Positions 35,523-44,513 are shown, counted from the first letter of the stretch. The stretch is 64,000 nt of DNA from Pseudoxanthomonas sp. z9 (GCF_006542425.1 NZ_VFID01000014.1:248001-312000); one strand, 5' to 3'. Program-made: numbers and translations. Notes: generated by a model not told the origin, from the letters alone.

Positions 35523-36625
35523 GCGGCCTCCCGTGTGGAGGCCCGGGGAATGACCGATACCCGGAAAGGCAGATCGAGGCTGACGCGGTAGCCACCGGCG
35601 TCCGCGCACGGGCCGGCCTGGAAGTGATGGTCGGCGGGATACAGCCGCGCCAGCCGCTCGGCGACATTGCGCTGGCCGACGGCGCCATCGCGTGCCGACG
35701 CTTCAGGAAGAGGCGCCGCGACGTCGTTGTCCAATCGCAGCAGAAGGCGATCGCCACGGCGGGAGAAATGGATGTCGAGCCGGCCGGCGGTCGCCCGCGG
35801 CGCGATGCCGTGGCGGATCGCGTTTTCCACCAGTGGCTGCAGCAGCAGGTAGGGCATGGCTGCATGCAGCAACTCCGCTTCGATGCGCCAGACCACCTGC
35901 AGGCGCTCGCCCAGCCGCGCCTTCTCGATTTCCAGATAGGCCTCGGTCAGGGCGATTTCCTCGGCCACGCTGACTTCATGCCGGTTGTCGCCGGCCAGTG
36001 TCGCGCGCAGGAATTCGGCCAACTGGTTGATCATGCGGCGCGCGTCATGGCCGCGTTCCTCGGTCACCAGGGTGGAAATGGCGTTGAGGGTGTTGAACAG
36101 GAAGTGCGGATGCAGCTGGTAGCGCAACGCGCGCAGTTCCGCGTCGCGCGCCAGCAGATGCGCCTGCTCGCGCTGCTGCTTCTCGTGCTTGAGCTCCACG
36201 TAGTAGGCGATGACCGCGTGCATCGCGCAGAACGCGATCAGTGCCAGCCAGCAACTCTCCAGTCCATTGAACAGGGCCGTGAAACGGAATTCGTCCGTGC
36301 GCGTCCAGCCGGCGGACAACGCCATCAGGTCGCCGAGCAGGTTGTTGAACACCGACATCGCGTAGGTCGCCAGCAGCAGGACGCCGGCGGTCAGGGCGAT
36401 CGGCAGGCGCCGCCGCCACAGTCCGCGTTGCAGCGCCACCAGCGGAGGCAGCCAGGCCAGGAAAGCCAGCAGGTACAGCGTCCGGTAGGCGGTAGCGTGG
36501 CCGTGGCCCAGCGCCGGCAGCGCCATCACCACCAGGCACAGGCCGATCGGCAGGCCGGCCAGCAGCGGCAGCCAGAAAGGCGGTTCGGCGGAAGGGCGGT
36601 TGGTCACTGGCTCGGCGACGGCCAT
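35519..36625 (-). CDS. LytS-type sensor histidine kinase
   Basis: A 368-residue membrane kinase with about four N-terminal hydrophobic helices (17-38, 47-65, 75-95, 120-143), then a helical linker and the His-kinase motif LHPHFLFNTLNAIST (phospho-His172), followed by an HATPase domain with the N box QPLVENAIRHGI and RGDRLLLRLDND. It probably phosphorylates the overlapping LytTR regulator in response to an envelope or metabolite signal. The start is ATG at 36625. Confidence 0.93.
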   Translation of the reverse strand: MAVAEPVTNRPSAEPPFWLPLLAGLPIGLCLVVMALPALGHGHATAYRTLYLLAFLAWLPPLVALQRGLWRRRLPIALTAGVLLLATYAMSVFNNLLGDLMALSAGWTRTDEFRFTALFNGLESCWLALIAFCAMHAVIAYYVELKHEKQQREQAHLLARDAELRALRYQLHPHFLFNTLNAISTLVTEERGHDARRMINQLAEFLRATLAGDNRHEVSVAEEIALTEAYLEIEKARLGERLQVVWRIEAELLHAAMPYLLLQPLVENAIRHGIAPRATAGRLDIHFSRRGDRLLLRLDNDVAAPLPEASARDGAVGQRNVAERLARLYPADHHFQAGPCADAGGYRVSLDLPFRVSVIPRASTREAA

Positions 36626-36680
36626 GGTGAAAATGTTGCGGAGGCGGGCGGCGCCATCATGCCACCGCCGCGCTCCGGCA

Positions 36681-37247
36681 TCAGCCGGCGTTCGCCGGCT
36701 TCGGCGGCAGATTCATCGACCAGATCACCGACACGATGCGCCAGCCCTGTTCGGTGCGCACCAGATGCCACGCCTCCACGCCGCTGTTGGTTTCGCGGCC
36801 GCCCTCGTGGAAGGCGTAGTCGAACACCACCGAGGCGACATCGGCATCGCCGTCGATGCGCAGGTTGCGGAACGTCTCCTCGGTCGCCTGGGGTTCGGTG
36901 ACGATGCCGTCGATGAAGGACACCGGATTGTGGCGCGGGTCTGGCTTGACCTTCTGCGTTTCGGGCCGCTTGCCGCGCAGGCGTTGCAGGCTTTCATCGC
37001 CGATCGCGCTTTCCCACGCCACGGTCCCGGGCAGGAACAGGGCGAGGAAACCCGGTTTGTCCTTGGCGATGATGGCGGTGCGGAAGCGTTCGACCACCTG
37101 CTCGATCGCGGCCCTGTCGGCGGCGGACATCGGGGTGGACCCGGTCATGGACACCGCCGCCGGGGCAGCCTGGGCATGTGCAGTGGGGGGCATGGCAAGG
37201 GCGGCCAGCGACAGCAGGCAGGCGAGGCAGGTGCGTGGGAGGATCAT
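36681..37247 (-). CDS. Secreted NTF2-like protein
   Basis: A 188-residue protein with signal peptide MILPRTCLACLLSLAALAMPPTAHA and an NTF2/DUF4440-like fold: AIEQVVERFRTAIIAKDKPGFLALFLPGTVAWES, then VSFIDGIVTEP, VFDYAFHEGGRETNSGVEAWHLVRTEQGWRIVSVIWSM. The function is unknown. It lies 55 bp upstream of the kinase gene on the same strand and could belong to its transcript. Confidence 0.82.
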   Translation of the reverse strand: MILPRTCLACLLSLAALAMPPTAHAQAAPAAVSMTGSTPMSAADRAAIEQVVERFRTAIIAKDKPGFLALFLPGTVAWESAIGDESLQRLRGKRPETQKVKPDPRHNPVSFIDGIVTEPQATEETFRNLRIDGDADVASVVFDYAFHEGGRETNSGVEAWHLVRTEQGWRIVSVIWSMNLPPKPANAG

Positions 37248-37469
37248 GGGCGGTTCCGGCGCGAGGAAAGGACGTGCCATTACACGGGCAGGCGCCCGGC
37301 GACGGCAGGGCCTGGCGGGCGGTATGCGGTCAACGGGTAGGCGCTTGCGCCGAACCGTGGACGGGCACATCCGCGCTCCGGCCATCGCATCCCCCTCACG
37401 CCCGCCTTCACTTCACGCGAACGCCGTCCGCATACCCTCCTGCGTCGGGCATCCCTCCAGGAGGTCGCG

Positions 37470-37877
37470 ATGCATACGGGCACCTTTCCACCGGTCCTGC
37501 TCGCCGCCGCCCTGGCGCTCACCGGTTGCGGGCAGGACCGGGAGGCGCGGCAGGCGGTGCATGCGGAAGCGCCGGCAACACCCGTGCCGCCGGTGACGAC
37601 GCGGGCGCAGCCGCCGGCCGACGCGGACGCCACCACCACCTACCTGTACCAATGCGGGGACTGGCAGGTCACCGCCAACTTCGACGGCGAGGAGAGGGTC
37701 GACATTTCGTTCAACGGCCGCGTGCTGGAATTGCCGCGCCGGCCGTCGGGAGCGGGCGCGCGCTACGCCGACGGGGCCGGCAACCTGTTCTGGGTGGTCA
37801 GCGAAGGCGAGGCGCTGCTGAGCCTGCAGGGGCAGGCGGACCGTCGCTGCACCCGTCCGCCGCCGGCGTTCCGATGA
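37470..37877 (+). CDS. MliC-like lysozyme-inhibitor lipoprotein
   Basis: A 135-residue lipoprotein with lipobox ALTGC (Cys20), a Pro/Ala-rich linker (24-55) and a small beta domain like MliC/PliC C-type lysozyme inhibitors: YQCGDWQVTANFDGEERVDISFNGRVLELP, ARYADGAGNLFWVVSEGEALLSLQGQADRRC. The two cysteines of the YQC and RRC ends match the conserved disulfide. It would protect peptidoglycan from host or predator lysozyme. GGAGG 8 bp upstream supports the start. Confidence 0.85.
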   Translation: MHTGTFPPVLLAAALALTGCGQDREARQAVHAEAPATPVPPVTTRAQPPADADATTTYLYQCGDWQVTANFDGEERVDISFNGRVLELPRRPSGAGARYADGAGNLFWVVSEGEALLSLQGQADRRCTRPPPAFR

Positions 37878-38098
37878 GCGGTCTGCACGGCGGGGGGCGC
37901 GATCCTCCCCGGCGATGGCGACACGGTTAAAGTCCTGGCTCCGGACGCCGATGTCTTGGCGACCGTACCGCCGTCGCCAGGGGACGGCGCCGGCGGATCC
38001 CGAGTCCGCGGCGCAGGCGAGGCGGCATGGCCGGGGGCGAGCTTGCGTGCCGTGATCGTGGCACGTAAGGTCGGGACGGGCATCGTAGGGGAAGCGAT

Positions 38099-40522
38099 GT
38101 GGTGAAGGGGCGTTCGCGCGCGAATCACGAGATGGTCAGGGACGACGGTGGCAAGGGCCTGCCCGCGCGGGTGGGCGCGATCATCCTGTTCGCCGCGCTG
38201 GGCGCGCTGCTGACCGCGATGGTGCTCGAGGTCCAGGCCGGGGCCACCGCTTATATCGTCGGCGAAAGCCACTGGTCCAAGGCCCAGCAGACCGCGGTGT
38301 CCGCGTTGTACCGCTACGCGGCGCACGGCGAACCGTCGGATCTGGCCCGGGTCCGCCAGGCCCTGCGGGTGCCACTGGGCGATCGCGCCGGCCGCGAGGC
38401 GCTGGATCGGCGGCCGATCGATATTCCCGCCGCGCGGCGCGGATTCCTCGAAGGCGGCAACGCGCCGGCCGACATCGATCGCCTGATCCGGATGTACCGG
38501 CTGTTCGCGCGCGCGCCTTACTTCCGCGAATCGGTGCGCCTGTGGAAGCAGGCGGAAGTGGACATCCTGCACCTGCAGGCATTGGCCGACGACATCGAGC
38601 GCCGCCGCCGTGCCGGCCGCATCGACGACGCCGAAATCCGCCGCCACCAGCACACGCTGCTGGCGATGGACGCGCGCCTGCGCGTGGCCGAGATCGCGTT
38701 CTCGCAGTCGCTGGTGGATGGCGCGCGCTTCCTGCGGGGCGCGCTGACCGCGCTGGCGGTGCTCGCCTTCTTCGCACTGGCGGCATATGCGCTGGCGGTC
38801 ATGCGCCACACCCTGCGCCGGATCCGCCGCACGGAAACCGAGTTTCGCGCCGCTTTCCACCAGGCCGCGGTCGGCATGCTCAAGCTGGATCGCGAGGGCC
38901 GCATCACCCAGGCCAACGAAGCGTTGGCGCAGATCCTGGCGCGGCCGGTGGAGGAACTGCGACGCGGACACCTGCAGGATCTGCTGCACGCCGAGGATCT
39001 GCACGTCGATGCCGGCGGCCGTCCCGACTGGACGCGGATGATCGAACCGGGTGAACGCCGCTTGCGCCGCAGCGATGGCAGCAGCCGCTGGGTGCGCTGG
39101 AGCGCCTCGATGATCACAGGCGGCGACCGCGAGGGCGAACGCATCTTCGCGGTGGTGGAGGACGTATCCGAAGCGCGCGAATTGGCCAGCGAGATCGCCC
39201 ACCAGGCCAGCCACGATGATCTCACCGGCCTGATCAACCGGCGTGAAATCGAGCGCCGGCTGGGCCAGATCACCCTGGCGGTGCAGCGCCAGCAGGCCCG
39301 GCATGCGCTGTGCTTCGTCGATCTGGATCAACTCAAACTGGTCAACGACACCTGTGGACATGCCGCCGGAGACCGCTTCCTGCGCCAGTTCGCGCACGCG
39401 CTGGCCTCGCAGTTGCGTGGCGAGGACTGGGTGGGACGCCTGGGCGGCGACGAGTTCGCGATCTTCCTGGCGCACGCGACCCTGGAGGATGCCGAGCGGG
39501 TCGCGCAGCGCATCCACGCGCGCCTGGCGCAGTCGGCCTTCCACTGGAACGATCGCAAGTTCGGCCTGGGCTGCAGCATCGGCGTGGTCGAGATCAATCC
39601 GGAAACCAGCGACGCCGACTGGCTGCTGCGGGCCGCCGACACCGCCTGCTACCTGGCCAAGGAGGAAGGCCGCAACCGCATCCGCTGCTACCGCGAGACC
39701 GACGAGGCGTTCGCGCGCAGGCAGACCGAACTGGACTGGGTGGCGCACGTCCAGCTGGCCATCGCCGAGGATCGCCTGCTGCTGTACGCCCAGCGGATCA
39801 AGCCGCTGCGCGGCGAGGAACGGCTGCAGTACGAAGTGCTGGTGCGGATGATCGATCACGAGGGCCGCATCCACGGGCCGGGCTATTTCCTGCCGCCGCT
39901 GGAGCGCTACGGCCAGGCGATGATGCTGGATCGCCACGTGCTGGCGTCCACCCTGGAACTGATCAGCCGCGACACCCGCCACCTGCTCAGCCTGGATCTG
40001 TGCCACGTCAACGTGTCGGCGCAGTCCATCGCCGATCCGCTGTTCCGCCAGTTCGCAGGCGAGCAGCTGGATCGCCATCCCGGCGTGGCCAACAAGCTGT
40101 GCTTCGAGATCACCGAGACCGCGGTGATCGGCAACCTCACCGATGCCTGCCTGTTCATCGAGGCCATGCGCGCGCGTGGCTGCCGCATCGCCCTGGACGA
40201 CTTCGGCAGCGGCCTGTCCTCGTTCGCCTATCTCAAGAGCCTGGACGTGGACATCCTGAAGATCGACGGCGCCTTCATCCGCGACCTGGGCCGGGACAAC
40301 GTCGATCTCGCCCTGGTCCGCTCGATGGCGCAGGTCGGCCGGGCGCTGGGCAAGCGCACCATCGCCGAATGGGTGGAGAACGAGGCGGCAATGGTGCGGC
40401 TGGCGGAAGTGGGCATCGACTACGCCCAGGGCTACGCCATCCACGCGCCGATGCCGCTGGCGGGCCTGATCCGCGAGTGGAAGGCGACCCGGCCGGATCC
40501 GATCGGGGCGATGTCCGGCTGA
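38099..40522 (+). CDS. PAS-GGDEF-EAL cyclic-di-GMP protein
   Basis: An 807-residue protein with a TM helix (about 22-42), a helical periplasmic sensor (about 43-215), a second TM helix (about 218-238), then PAS, GGDEF and EAL domains. RLGGDEF is intact with an RxxD inhibitory site (RGED). EAL residues are kept (YEVLVRM with EVL for EAL, HVNVSAQ, ITET, DDFGSGLSSF, KIDGAF, IAEWVE, YAQGYAI). The start is GTG with GGGGAAG 5 bp upstream. It likely controls local c-di-GMP. It is related in cytoplasmic architecture to the protein at 18681-21350, but its sensor is different. Confidence 0.9.
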   Translation: MVKGRSRANHEMVRDDGGKGLPARVGAIILFAALGALLTAMVLEVQAGATAYIVGESHWSKAQQTAVSALYRYAAHGEPSDLARVRQALRVPLGDRAGREALDRRPIDIPAARRGFLEGGNAPADIDRLIRMYRLFARAPYFRESVRLWKQAEVDILHLQALADDIERRRRAGRIDDAEIRRHQHTLLAMDARLRVAEIAFSQSLVDGARFLRGALTALAVLAFFALAAYALAVMRHTLRRIRRTETEFRAAFHQAAVGMLKLDREGRITQANEALAQILARPVEELRRGHLQDLLHAEDLHVDAGGRPDWTRMIEPGERRLRRSDGSSRWVRWSASMITGGDREGERIFAVVEDVSEARELASEIAHQASHDDLTGLINRREIERRLGQITLAVQRQQARHALCFVDLDQLKLVNDTCGHAAGDRFLRQFAHALASQLRGEDWVGRLGGDEFAIFLAHATLEDAERVAQRIHARLAQSAFHWNDRKFGLGCSIGVVEINPETSDADWLLRAADTACYLAKEEGRNRIRCYRETDEAFARRQTELDWVAHVQLAIAEDRLLLYAQRIKPLRGEERLQYEVLVRMIDHEGRIHGPGYFLPPLERYGQAMMLDRHVLASTLELISRDTRHLLSLDLCHVNVSAQSIADPLFRQFAGEQLDRHPGVANKLCFEITETAVIGNLTDACLFIEAMRARGCRIALDDFGSGLSSFAYLKSLDVDILKIDGAFIRDLGRDNVDLALVRSMAQVGRALGKRTIAEWVENEAAMVRLAEVGIDYAQGYAIHAPMPLAGLIREWKATRPDPIGAMSG

Positions 40523-40561
40523 ACCGCTGTGGCCGGGCCGGGAATCGTCGATAATTCGCGC

Positions 40562-41281
40562 ATGACCACCCGCCTCAACAAGCACATCGCCGAAACCGGC
40601 TTCTGTTCCCGCCGCGAGGCCGACCGGCTGATCGCCGAGCGCCGCGTCACCGTCAACGGCCAGCCCGCGGGTGTCGGCGCGGTGGTCGGCGAGGGCGATG
40701 AGGTCCGGGTGGACGGCCAGCCGCTGAAGGCGCGCACGGTGAAGGCCGGAAAGCGCAGGCATGTCTACATCGCGCTCAACAAGCCGGTCGGCGTCACCTG
40801 CACCACCGAGAGCTCGGTGAAGGGGAATATCGTCGACTTCGTCGGCCACGAACAGCGCATCTTCCCGATCGGTCGCCTGGACAAGGATTCCGAAGGGTTG
40901 ATCCTGATGACCAGCAACGGCGACATCGTCAACCAGATCTTGCGCGCGGAGAACCGCCACGAGAAGGAATACCTGGTGGCGGTGAACAAGCCGGTCACCG
41001 ACGAGTTCCTGCGCGGGATGGCGCGCGGCGTGCGCATCCACGGGCAGATGACCCTGCCGTGCCGGACCAGCCGGATCGCCAAGTTCGGGTTCCGCATCAT
41101 CCTCACCCAGGGCCTGAACCGGCAGATCCGGCTGATGTCGGCCGAGTTCGGCTACCGGGTCACCCAGTTGCGCCGCGTGCGCATCGACAACCTCAAGCTG
41201 GGCGCGCTCAAGCCCGGCCAGTGGCGCAACCTGACCGACGCCGAATTGCGCGGCCTGCTGCCGCAGCACCAGGACTGGTAG
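40562..41281 (+). CDS. rluF: 23S rRNA pseudouridine synthase RluF-like
   Basis: A 239-residue enzyme with an N-terminal S4 domain (MTTRLNKHIAETGFCSRREADRLI) and an RsuA/RluB/E/F catalytic domain. The catalytic Asp107 is in the motif FPIGRLDKDSEGLILMTSNG. Motif details such as LNKPVGVTCTTE and FGFRIILTQGLNRQIRLMSAEFGYRV fit RluF, which modifies 23S rRNA U2604 in E. coli. It is followed 4 bp later by an AAA ATPase gene. Confidence 0.92.
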   Translation: MTTRLNKHIAETGFCSRREADRLIAERRVTVNGQPAGVGAVVGEGDEVRVDGQPLKARTVKAGKRRHVYIALNKPVGVTCTTESSVKGNIVDFVGHEQRIFPIGRLDKDSEGLILMTSNGDIVNQILRAENRHEKEYLVAVNKPVTDEFLRGMARGVRIHGQMTLPCRTSRIAKFGFRIILTQGLNRQIRLMSAEFGYRVTQLRRVRIDNLKLGALKPGQWRNLTDAELRGLLPQHQDW

Positions 41282-41285
41282 CGCC

Positions 41286-42446
41286 GTGCTGCGCACGCTG
41301 GCCATCGGCAACTACCGTTCGCTGCGCGAACTGGAGATGCCGCTGGCGCGGCTCAACTTGATCACCGGCGCCAACGGCAGCGGCAAGTCCAATCTCTATC
41401 GCGCGCTGCGCCTGCTGGCCGAGACCGCGCAGGGCGGGGTGGTGCGCGCGCTGGCGCGGGAAGGCGGCCTGCCTTCGGTGCTGTGGGCGGGGCCGGAACA
41501 GTTCAGTGCCGGCATGCGACGCGGCGAGGTGCCGGTGCAGGGCGGCCCCCGGCAGGCGCCGGTGGCGCTGCGGCTGGGATTCGCCGGCGAGGACTTCGGC
41601 TATGCCATCGATCTGGGCCTGCCGGTTCCGTCGATGTCGGCGTTCGCGCTGGATCCGGAAATCAAGCGCGAGGTGATCTGGAGCGGGCCGTTCCTGCGCG
41701 AGGCCAACGCGCTGGTGGATCGGCGCGGGCCGATGGCGCGGATCCGCGAAGGGCGCGCATGGCGGATCGTGGCCGAACACCTGACCCCGTTCGAAAGCCT
41801 GTTCACCCAGATCGCCGATCCGGTCAGCGCGCCGGAAGTGCTGGACCTGCGCGAGCGGATTCGCGGCTGGCGCTTCTACGATCATTTCCGCACCGACGCC
41901 GAAGCGCCGGCGCGGCTGCCACAACTGGGCACCCGCACGCCGGTGCTGAGCCACGACGGCCACGATCTGGCGGCGGCCTGGCAGACCATCCGCGAGATCG
42001 GCGATCGCGCGGCGCTGGATGCGGCGGTCGAGGATGCCTTTCCCGGCGCGCAGGTGGAGGTGGACGTCCGCGACGGACGGTTCCAGCTGGTGTTCGCGCA
42101 GCACGGCCTGCTGCGGCCGCTGTCGGCGGCCGAACTGTCCGACGGCACCCTGCGCTACCTGCTGTGGATCGCGGCCCTGCACACGCCGCGCCCGCCGCCG
42201 CTGATGGTGCTCAACGAGCCGGAGACCAGCCTGCATCCGGACCTGCTGCCGGCGCTGGCGCGGCTGATCGCGCAGGCGGCGCAACGTGGTCAGGTGTGGG
42301 TGGTGTCGCACGCCTCGCGGCTGATCGCCGCGCTGGAGGAACACGAGGACTGCCATACGGTCCAGCTTGAAAAGGCGCTGGGCCAGACCGGTGTGGCCGG
42401 ACAGGGCCTGTTGGACCGGCCGGCCTGGCACTGGCCCGAGCGCTGA
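41286..42446 (+). CDS. AAA-type ATPase (RecF/OLD-like, AAA_21)
   Basis: A 386-residue soluble ATPase starting with GTG. Walker A is LITGANGSGKSNLYRALRLL (about 26-45), the signature-like loop is LSAAELSDGTLRYLLWIAALH, and Walker B reads LMVLNEPETSLHPDLLPALARLI, followed by WVVSHASRLI. The middle insert (about 100-250) is family-specific. Stand-alone proteins of this type are of unknown role; some act in anti-phage systems, but no nuclease partner is beside it here. It is coupled to rluF by a 4-bp gap. Confidence 0.88.
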   Translation: MLRTLAIGNYRSLRELEMPLARLNLITGANGSGKSNLYRALRLLAETAQGGVVRALAREGGLPSVLWAGPEQFSAGMRRGEVPVQGGPRQAPVALRLGFAGEDFGYAIDLGLPVPSMSAFALDPEIKREVIWSGPFLREANALVDRRGPMARIREGRAWRIVAEHLTPFESLFTQIADPVSAPEVLDLRERIRGWRFYDHFRTDAEAPARLPQLGTRTPVLSHDGHDLAAAWQTIREIGDRAALDAAVEDAFPGAQVEVDVRDGRFQLVFAQHGLLRPLSAAELSDGTLRYLLWIAALHTPRPPPLMVLNEPETSLHPDLLPALARLIAQAAQRGQVWVVSHASRLIAALEEHEDCHTVQLEKALGQTGVAGQGLLDRPAWHWPER

Positions 42447-42461
42447 ATACATGCGGCGCCG

Positions 42462-42477
42462 CTTGATCGCGATCAAG
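42462..42477. promoter_or_regulatory. FNR/Anr-type operator upstream of the stress-protein gene
   Basis: A 16-bp perfect palindrome CTTGATCGCGATCAAG that contains the exact FNR consensus TTGATNNNNATCAA (42463-42476). A weak -10-like GATAGCT sits about 30 bp downstream of its centre, consistent with activation from about -41.5. It suggests induction of the universal stress protein at low oxygen. The binding protein is inferred. Confidence 0.65.
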
Positions 42478-42548
42478 GTCGCGCCGGCGCGGACCCGATA
42501 GCTTGGATGGGCCGGGATCCCACCGGCATCTTTCCAAGGAGCCGCGCG

Positions 42549-42971
42549 ATGAAGATTCTGTTGGCCGTCGATGAAAGCGAGACCGCGCTGCAGGTCGTCA
42601 AGCATGCCGCGCAGTTGGCCAAGCAATTGTCGGCGCCGCCGTCGATCGCCCTGGTCTATGTCAACCTGCCGCTGCCCAAGGCGGTGGCCAAGGAACTGGG
42701 CGTGGATGGTTCGGAAGCCTATTACGCCGACACCGCCGCGGCGGTGCTGCGCAAGGTGCGCGCGGCGATGAAGCGCAATCGCCTGCCGTTCACCGAACAC
42801 CGCGCGGTGGGGCCGGTGGCCGAGACCCTGGTGCGGCTGGCCAAAGCCGATCGCGCCGATCTGATCCTGATGGGCAGCCACGGCCGCGGCACCCTGAAGA
42901 ATCTGTTGCTGGGTTCCGTCGCCAGCAAGGTCATCGCTACCGCCACGGTACCGGTGATGGTGGTGCGCTGA
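42549..42971 (+). CDS. Universal stress protein UspA-family
   Basis: A 140-residue single-domain USP: MKILLAVDESETALQVVKHA at the start and the ATP-binding motif MGSHGRGTLKNLLLGSVASKVI near the end (GxxG...GS). A start at 42549 follows AAGGAG. Proteins of this family help survive oxygen limitation or growth arrest. An FNR-type box lies 72 bp upstream, which fits oxygen-controlled expression. Confidence 0.93.
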   Translation: MKILLAVDESETALQVVKHAAQLAKQLSAPPSIALVYVNLPLPKAVAKELGVDGSEAYYADTAAAVLRKVRAAMKRNRLPFTEHRAVGPVAETLVRLAKADRADLILMGSHGRGTLKNLLLGSVASKVIATATVPVMVVR

Positions 42972-43047
42972 GGGTTCGTTCGGCCTGCGCCTTGCTGTTG
43001 TGTCTGAATGATCCTTCTGGGTGAGTGACCCGAAAAAGCAAATCCCC

Positions 43048-43092
43048 GGTCACCTGCTTCGCAGGTGACCGCCCCCTTTGAAAAAGAGGGGC
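43048..43092. terminator. Two adjacent hairpins between convergent genes
   Basis: A perfect stem GGTCACCTGC TTC GCAGGTGACC (43048-43070) is directly followed by a second imperfect stem GCCCCCTTTG...AAAGAGGGGC (43071-43092). They lie between the ends of the stress-protein gene (+) and the EamA gene (-, ending 43115) and probably stop both transcripts. Confidence 0.55.
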
Positions 43093-43114
43093 TATCGAAT
43101 GCAAAGGCGGTTAC

Positions 43115-44071
43115 TCAATCCACCAGGTTCTTGGCCTCGGAGGTCCCCAGCACTTCCGGGTGATGCACCGCGCCGGTGGCCTTGCGCCGTTCCAGCAGCG
43201 GATGCAGGAACACGGCGGCGAGGATGATCGCCACGCCCAGATAGAACAGTGGGGTCAGCTCGCGCTGTTCGCCCAGCAGCAGGATGGCCAGCAGGATGGC
43301 GTAGATCGGTTCGAGGTTGGTCACCAGTTGCACGCCGTAGGCGGTCAGGTGGCGCAGCGCCACCAGCGACAGCGCGAACGGCAACAGCGTGCACAGCAGC
43401 GACAGGGCGATCAGATAGGCACCGTCGCGCAGGCCGGGCACCACCAGCAGATCACCGGCGAAGGCGGGGAACAGCAGCGGCATCAGCGGTGCCAGCGCGG
43501 TCAGCAGCAAGGTGCCCGCACCGAGTTCCAGCGCGGTCACGGTGAGCGGATCCGCATGTTCCACCAGGCGCTTGTTGAGCGAGCCGAACAGGGCCACGAA
43601 CACCGCCGACACCGCACCCACCGCCACGCCCAGGCGCATGCCGTCCGGCACGCCGCCGACCACCAGCGCCACCCCGGGCAGCACGGCCACGCCGAAGGCG
43701 AGTTCGCGCGCGGAGAACGGACGCCGCGCCAGCCACGGTTCCAGCACCGAGGTGAACGCCGGCGCCAGCGCGATGCAGGTCGCCGCCACCGAGGCATTGG
43801 CCAGCTTGATCGCGCCGTAGAAGGTCAACCAGTGCAGCGCCACCAGCGCACCGATGCCGGCATAGGCCAGCATCAGCCGCGGGGACATCGCGCGCAGTCC
43901 GCGCCAGACCCGTGGCAGCAGCGCCAGCGCGAGCACCACCAGCAACATGCGCCACCACACCAGCGGCAGCGCCGGCAGGGTGATGAGCTTGCCGAGAATG
44001 GCGGTGAAGCCCCACAGCAGCACGCAGAAGTGGATTTGCAGTTGCGCTCTGGCGTGCGGGGTCATCGGCAT
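43115..44071 (-). CDS. EamA-family (DMT) transporter
   Basis: A 318-residue inner-membrane protein with ten hydrophobic helices in two EamA repeats: LQIHFCVLLWGFTAILGKLITLPALPLVWWRMLLVV, ASVAATCIALAPAFTSVLEPWL, and the second repeat YGVQLVTNLEPIYAILLAILLLGEQRELTPLFYLGVAIILAAV. It likely exports a small metabolite. The ATG at 44071 (MPMTPHAR) or 44065 are both possible starts. It is the second of three DMT transporters in the window. Confidence 0.9.
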   Translation of the reverse strand: MPMTPHARAQLQIHFCVLLWGFTAILGKLITLPALPLVWWRMLLVVLALALLPRVWRGLRAMSPRLMLAYAGIGALVALHWLTFYGAIKLANASVAATCIALAPAFTSVLEPWLARRPFSARELAFGVAVLPGVALVVGGVPDGMRLGVAVGAVSAVFVALFGSLNKRLVEHADPLTVTALELGAGTLLLTALAPLMPLLFPAFAGDLLVVPGLRDGAYLIALSLLCTLLPFALSLVALRHLTAYGVQLVTNLEPIYAILLAILLLGEQRELTPLFYLGVAIILAAVFLHPLLERRKATGAVHHPEVLGTSEAKNLVD

Positions 44072-44137
44072 GCGCGTATTGTGGCCGAAGCGGCACGCAC
44101 TGGCGACGCCGCCGCGCCCGCACCCGCACGAGGCACC

Positions 44138-44479
44138 ATGCACGCGCATCACGAATTCGCCGAACACCTGCGCGAACTGCTGGCCGGCGTGGGCACGGTG
44201 CGGCTGCGGCCGATGTTCGGCGGCCTTGGCGTCTACCTGGACGACTGCATGTTCGGCCTGGTCATGGACGAAACCCTGTATCTGAAGACCGATCCGGCCA
44301 GCGTCGACGCGTTCCGCGACGCCGGCGGCGAACCTTTCGTCTACCGGCCGGTGCGGGACGGCCATGTGCCCGGCTACTGGACGCCCCCGGCCGAGGCACT
44401 GGAGTCGGCGGCGGCGATGCGGCCGTGGGCGCAGCGGGCGCTGGAAGCCGCGCGGCGACGGCCCGCCCGAAGGCGCTGA
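44138..44479 (+). CDS. TfoX/Sxy N-terminal domain protein
   Basis: A 113-residue protein comprising the TfoX/Sxy N-terminal domain: EFAEHLRELLAGVGTVRLRPMFGGLGVYLDDCMFGLVMDETLYLKTD, then PFVYRPVRDGHVPGYWTPPAEAL. Full-length Sxy regulates competence genes, but the function of short single-domain forms is not known. It is divergent from the EamA gene with 66 bp between. Confidence 0.88.
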   Translation: MHAHHEFAEHLRELLAGVGTVRLRPMFGGLGVYLDDCMFGLVMDETLYLKTDPASVDAFRDAGGEPFVYRPVRDGHVPGYWTPPAEALESAAAMRPWAQRALEAARRRPARRR

Positions 44480-44513
44480 TCCCGCCAGCCGGCGGACCGC
44501 CGACATCCCGCCC

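Noticed and set aside
37878..38098. Possible c-di-GMP riboswitch before the GGDEF-EAL gene
   Set aside because: No GEMM-like core sequence or stem pattern could be found in the 220 bp.
37763..41311. A 1182-codon open frame on the minus strand opposite the second c-di-GMP protein, rluF and MliC
   Set aside because: Same cause: GC-rich third positions create long antisense frames. It spans three real genes in the other direction.
41286..42446. AAA ATPase as part of an anti-phage (OLD/Gabija-type) system
   Set aside because: No nuclease, helicase or toxin partner next to it; the neighbours are rluF and a stress protein.
41208..42881. Minus strand frame over the AAA ATPase and stress-protein genes
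   Set aside because: Overlaps two well-supported genes and has low-complexity His/Arg/Gln composition.
43018..43115. Possible small RNA gene in the hairpin-rich gap
   Set aside because: Hairpins are better explained as bidirectional terminator between convergent genes; no promoter seen.
43160..44479. Long + strand frame running opposite the EamA transporter gene into the TfoX gene
   Set aside because: Only its last part (44138-44479) is the real TfoX-like gene; the rest is antisense shadow of the transporter.
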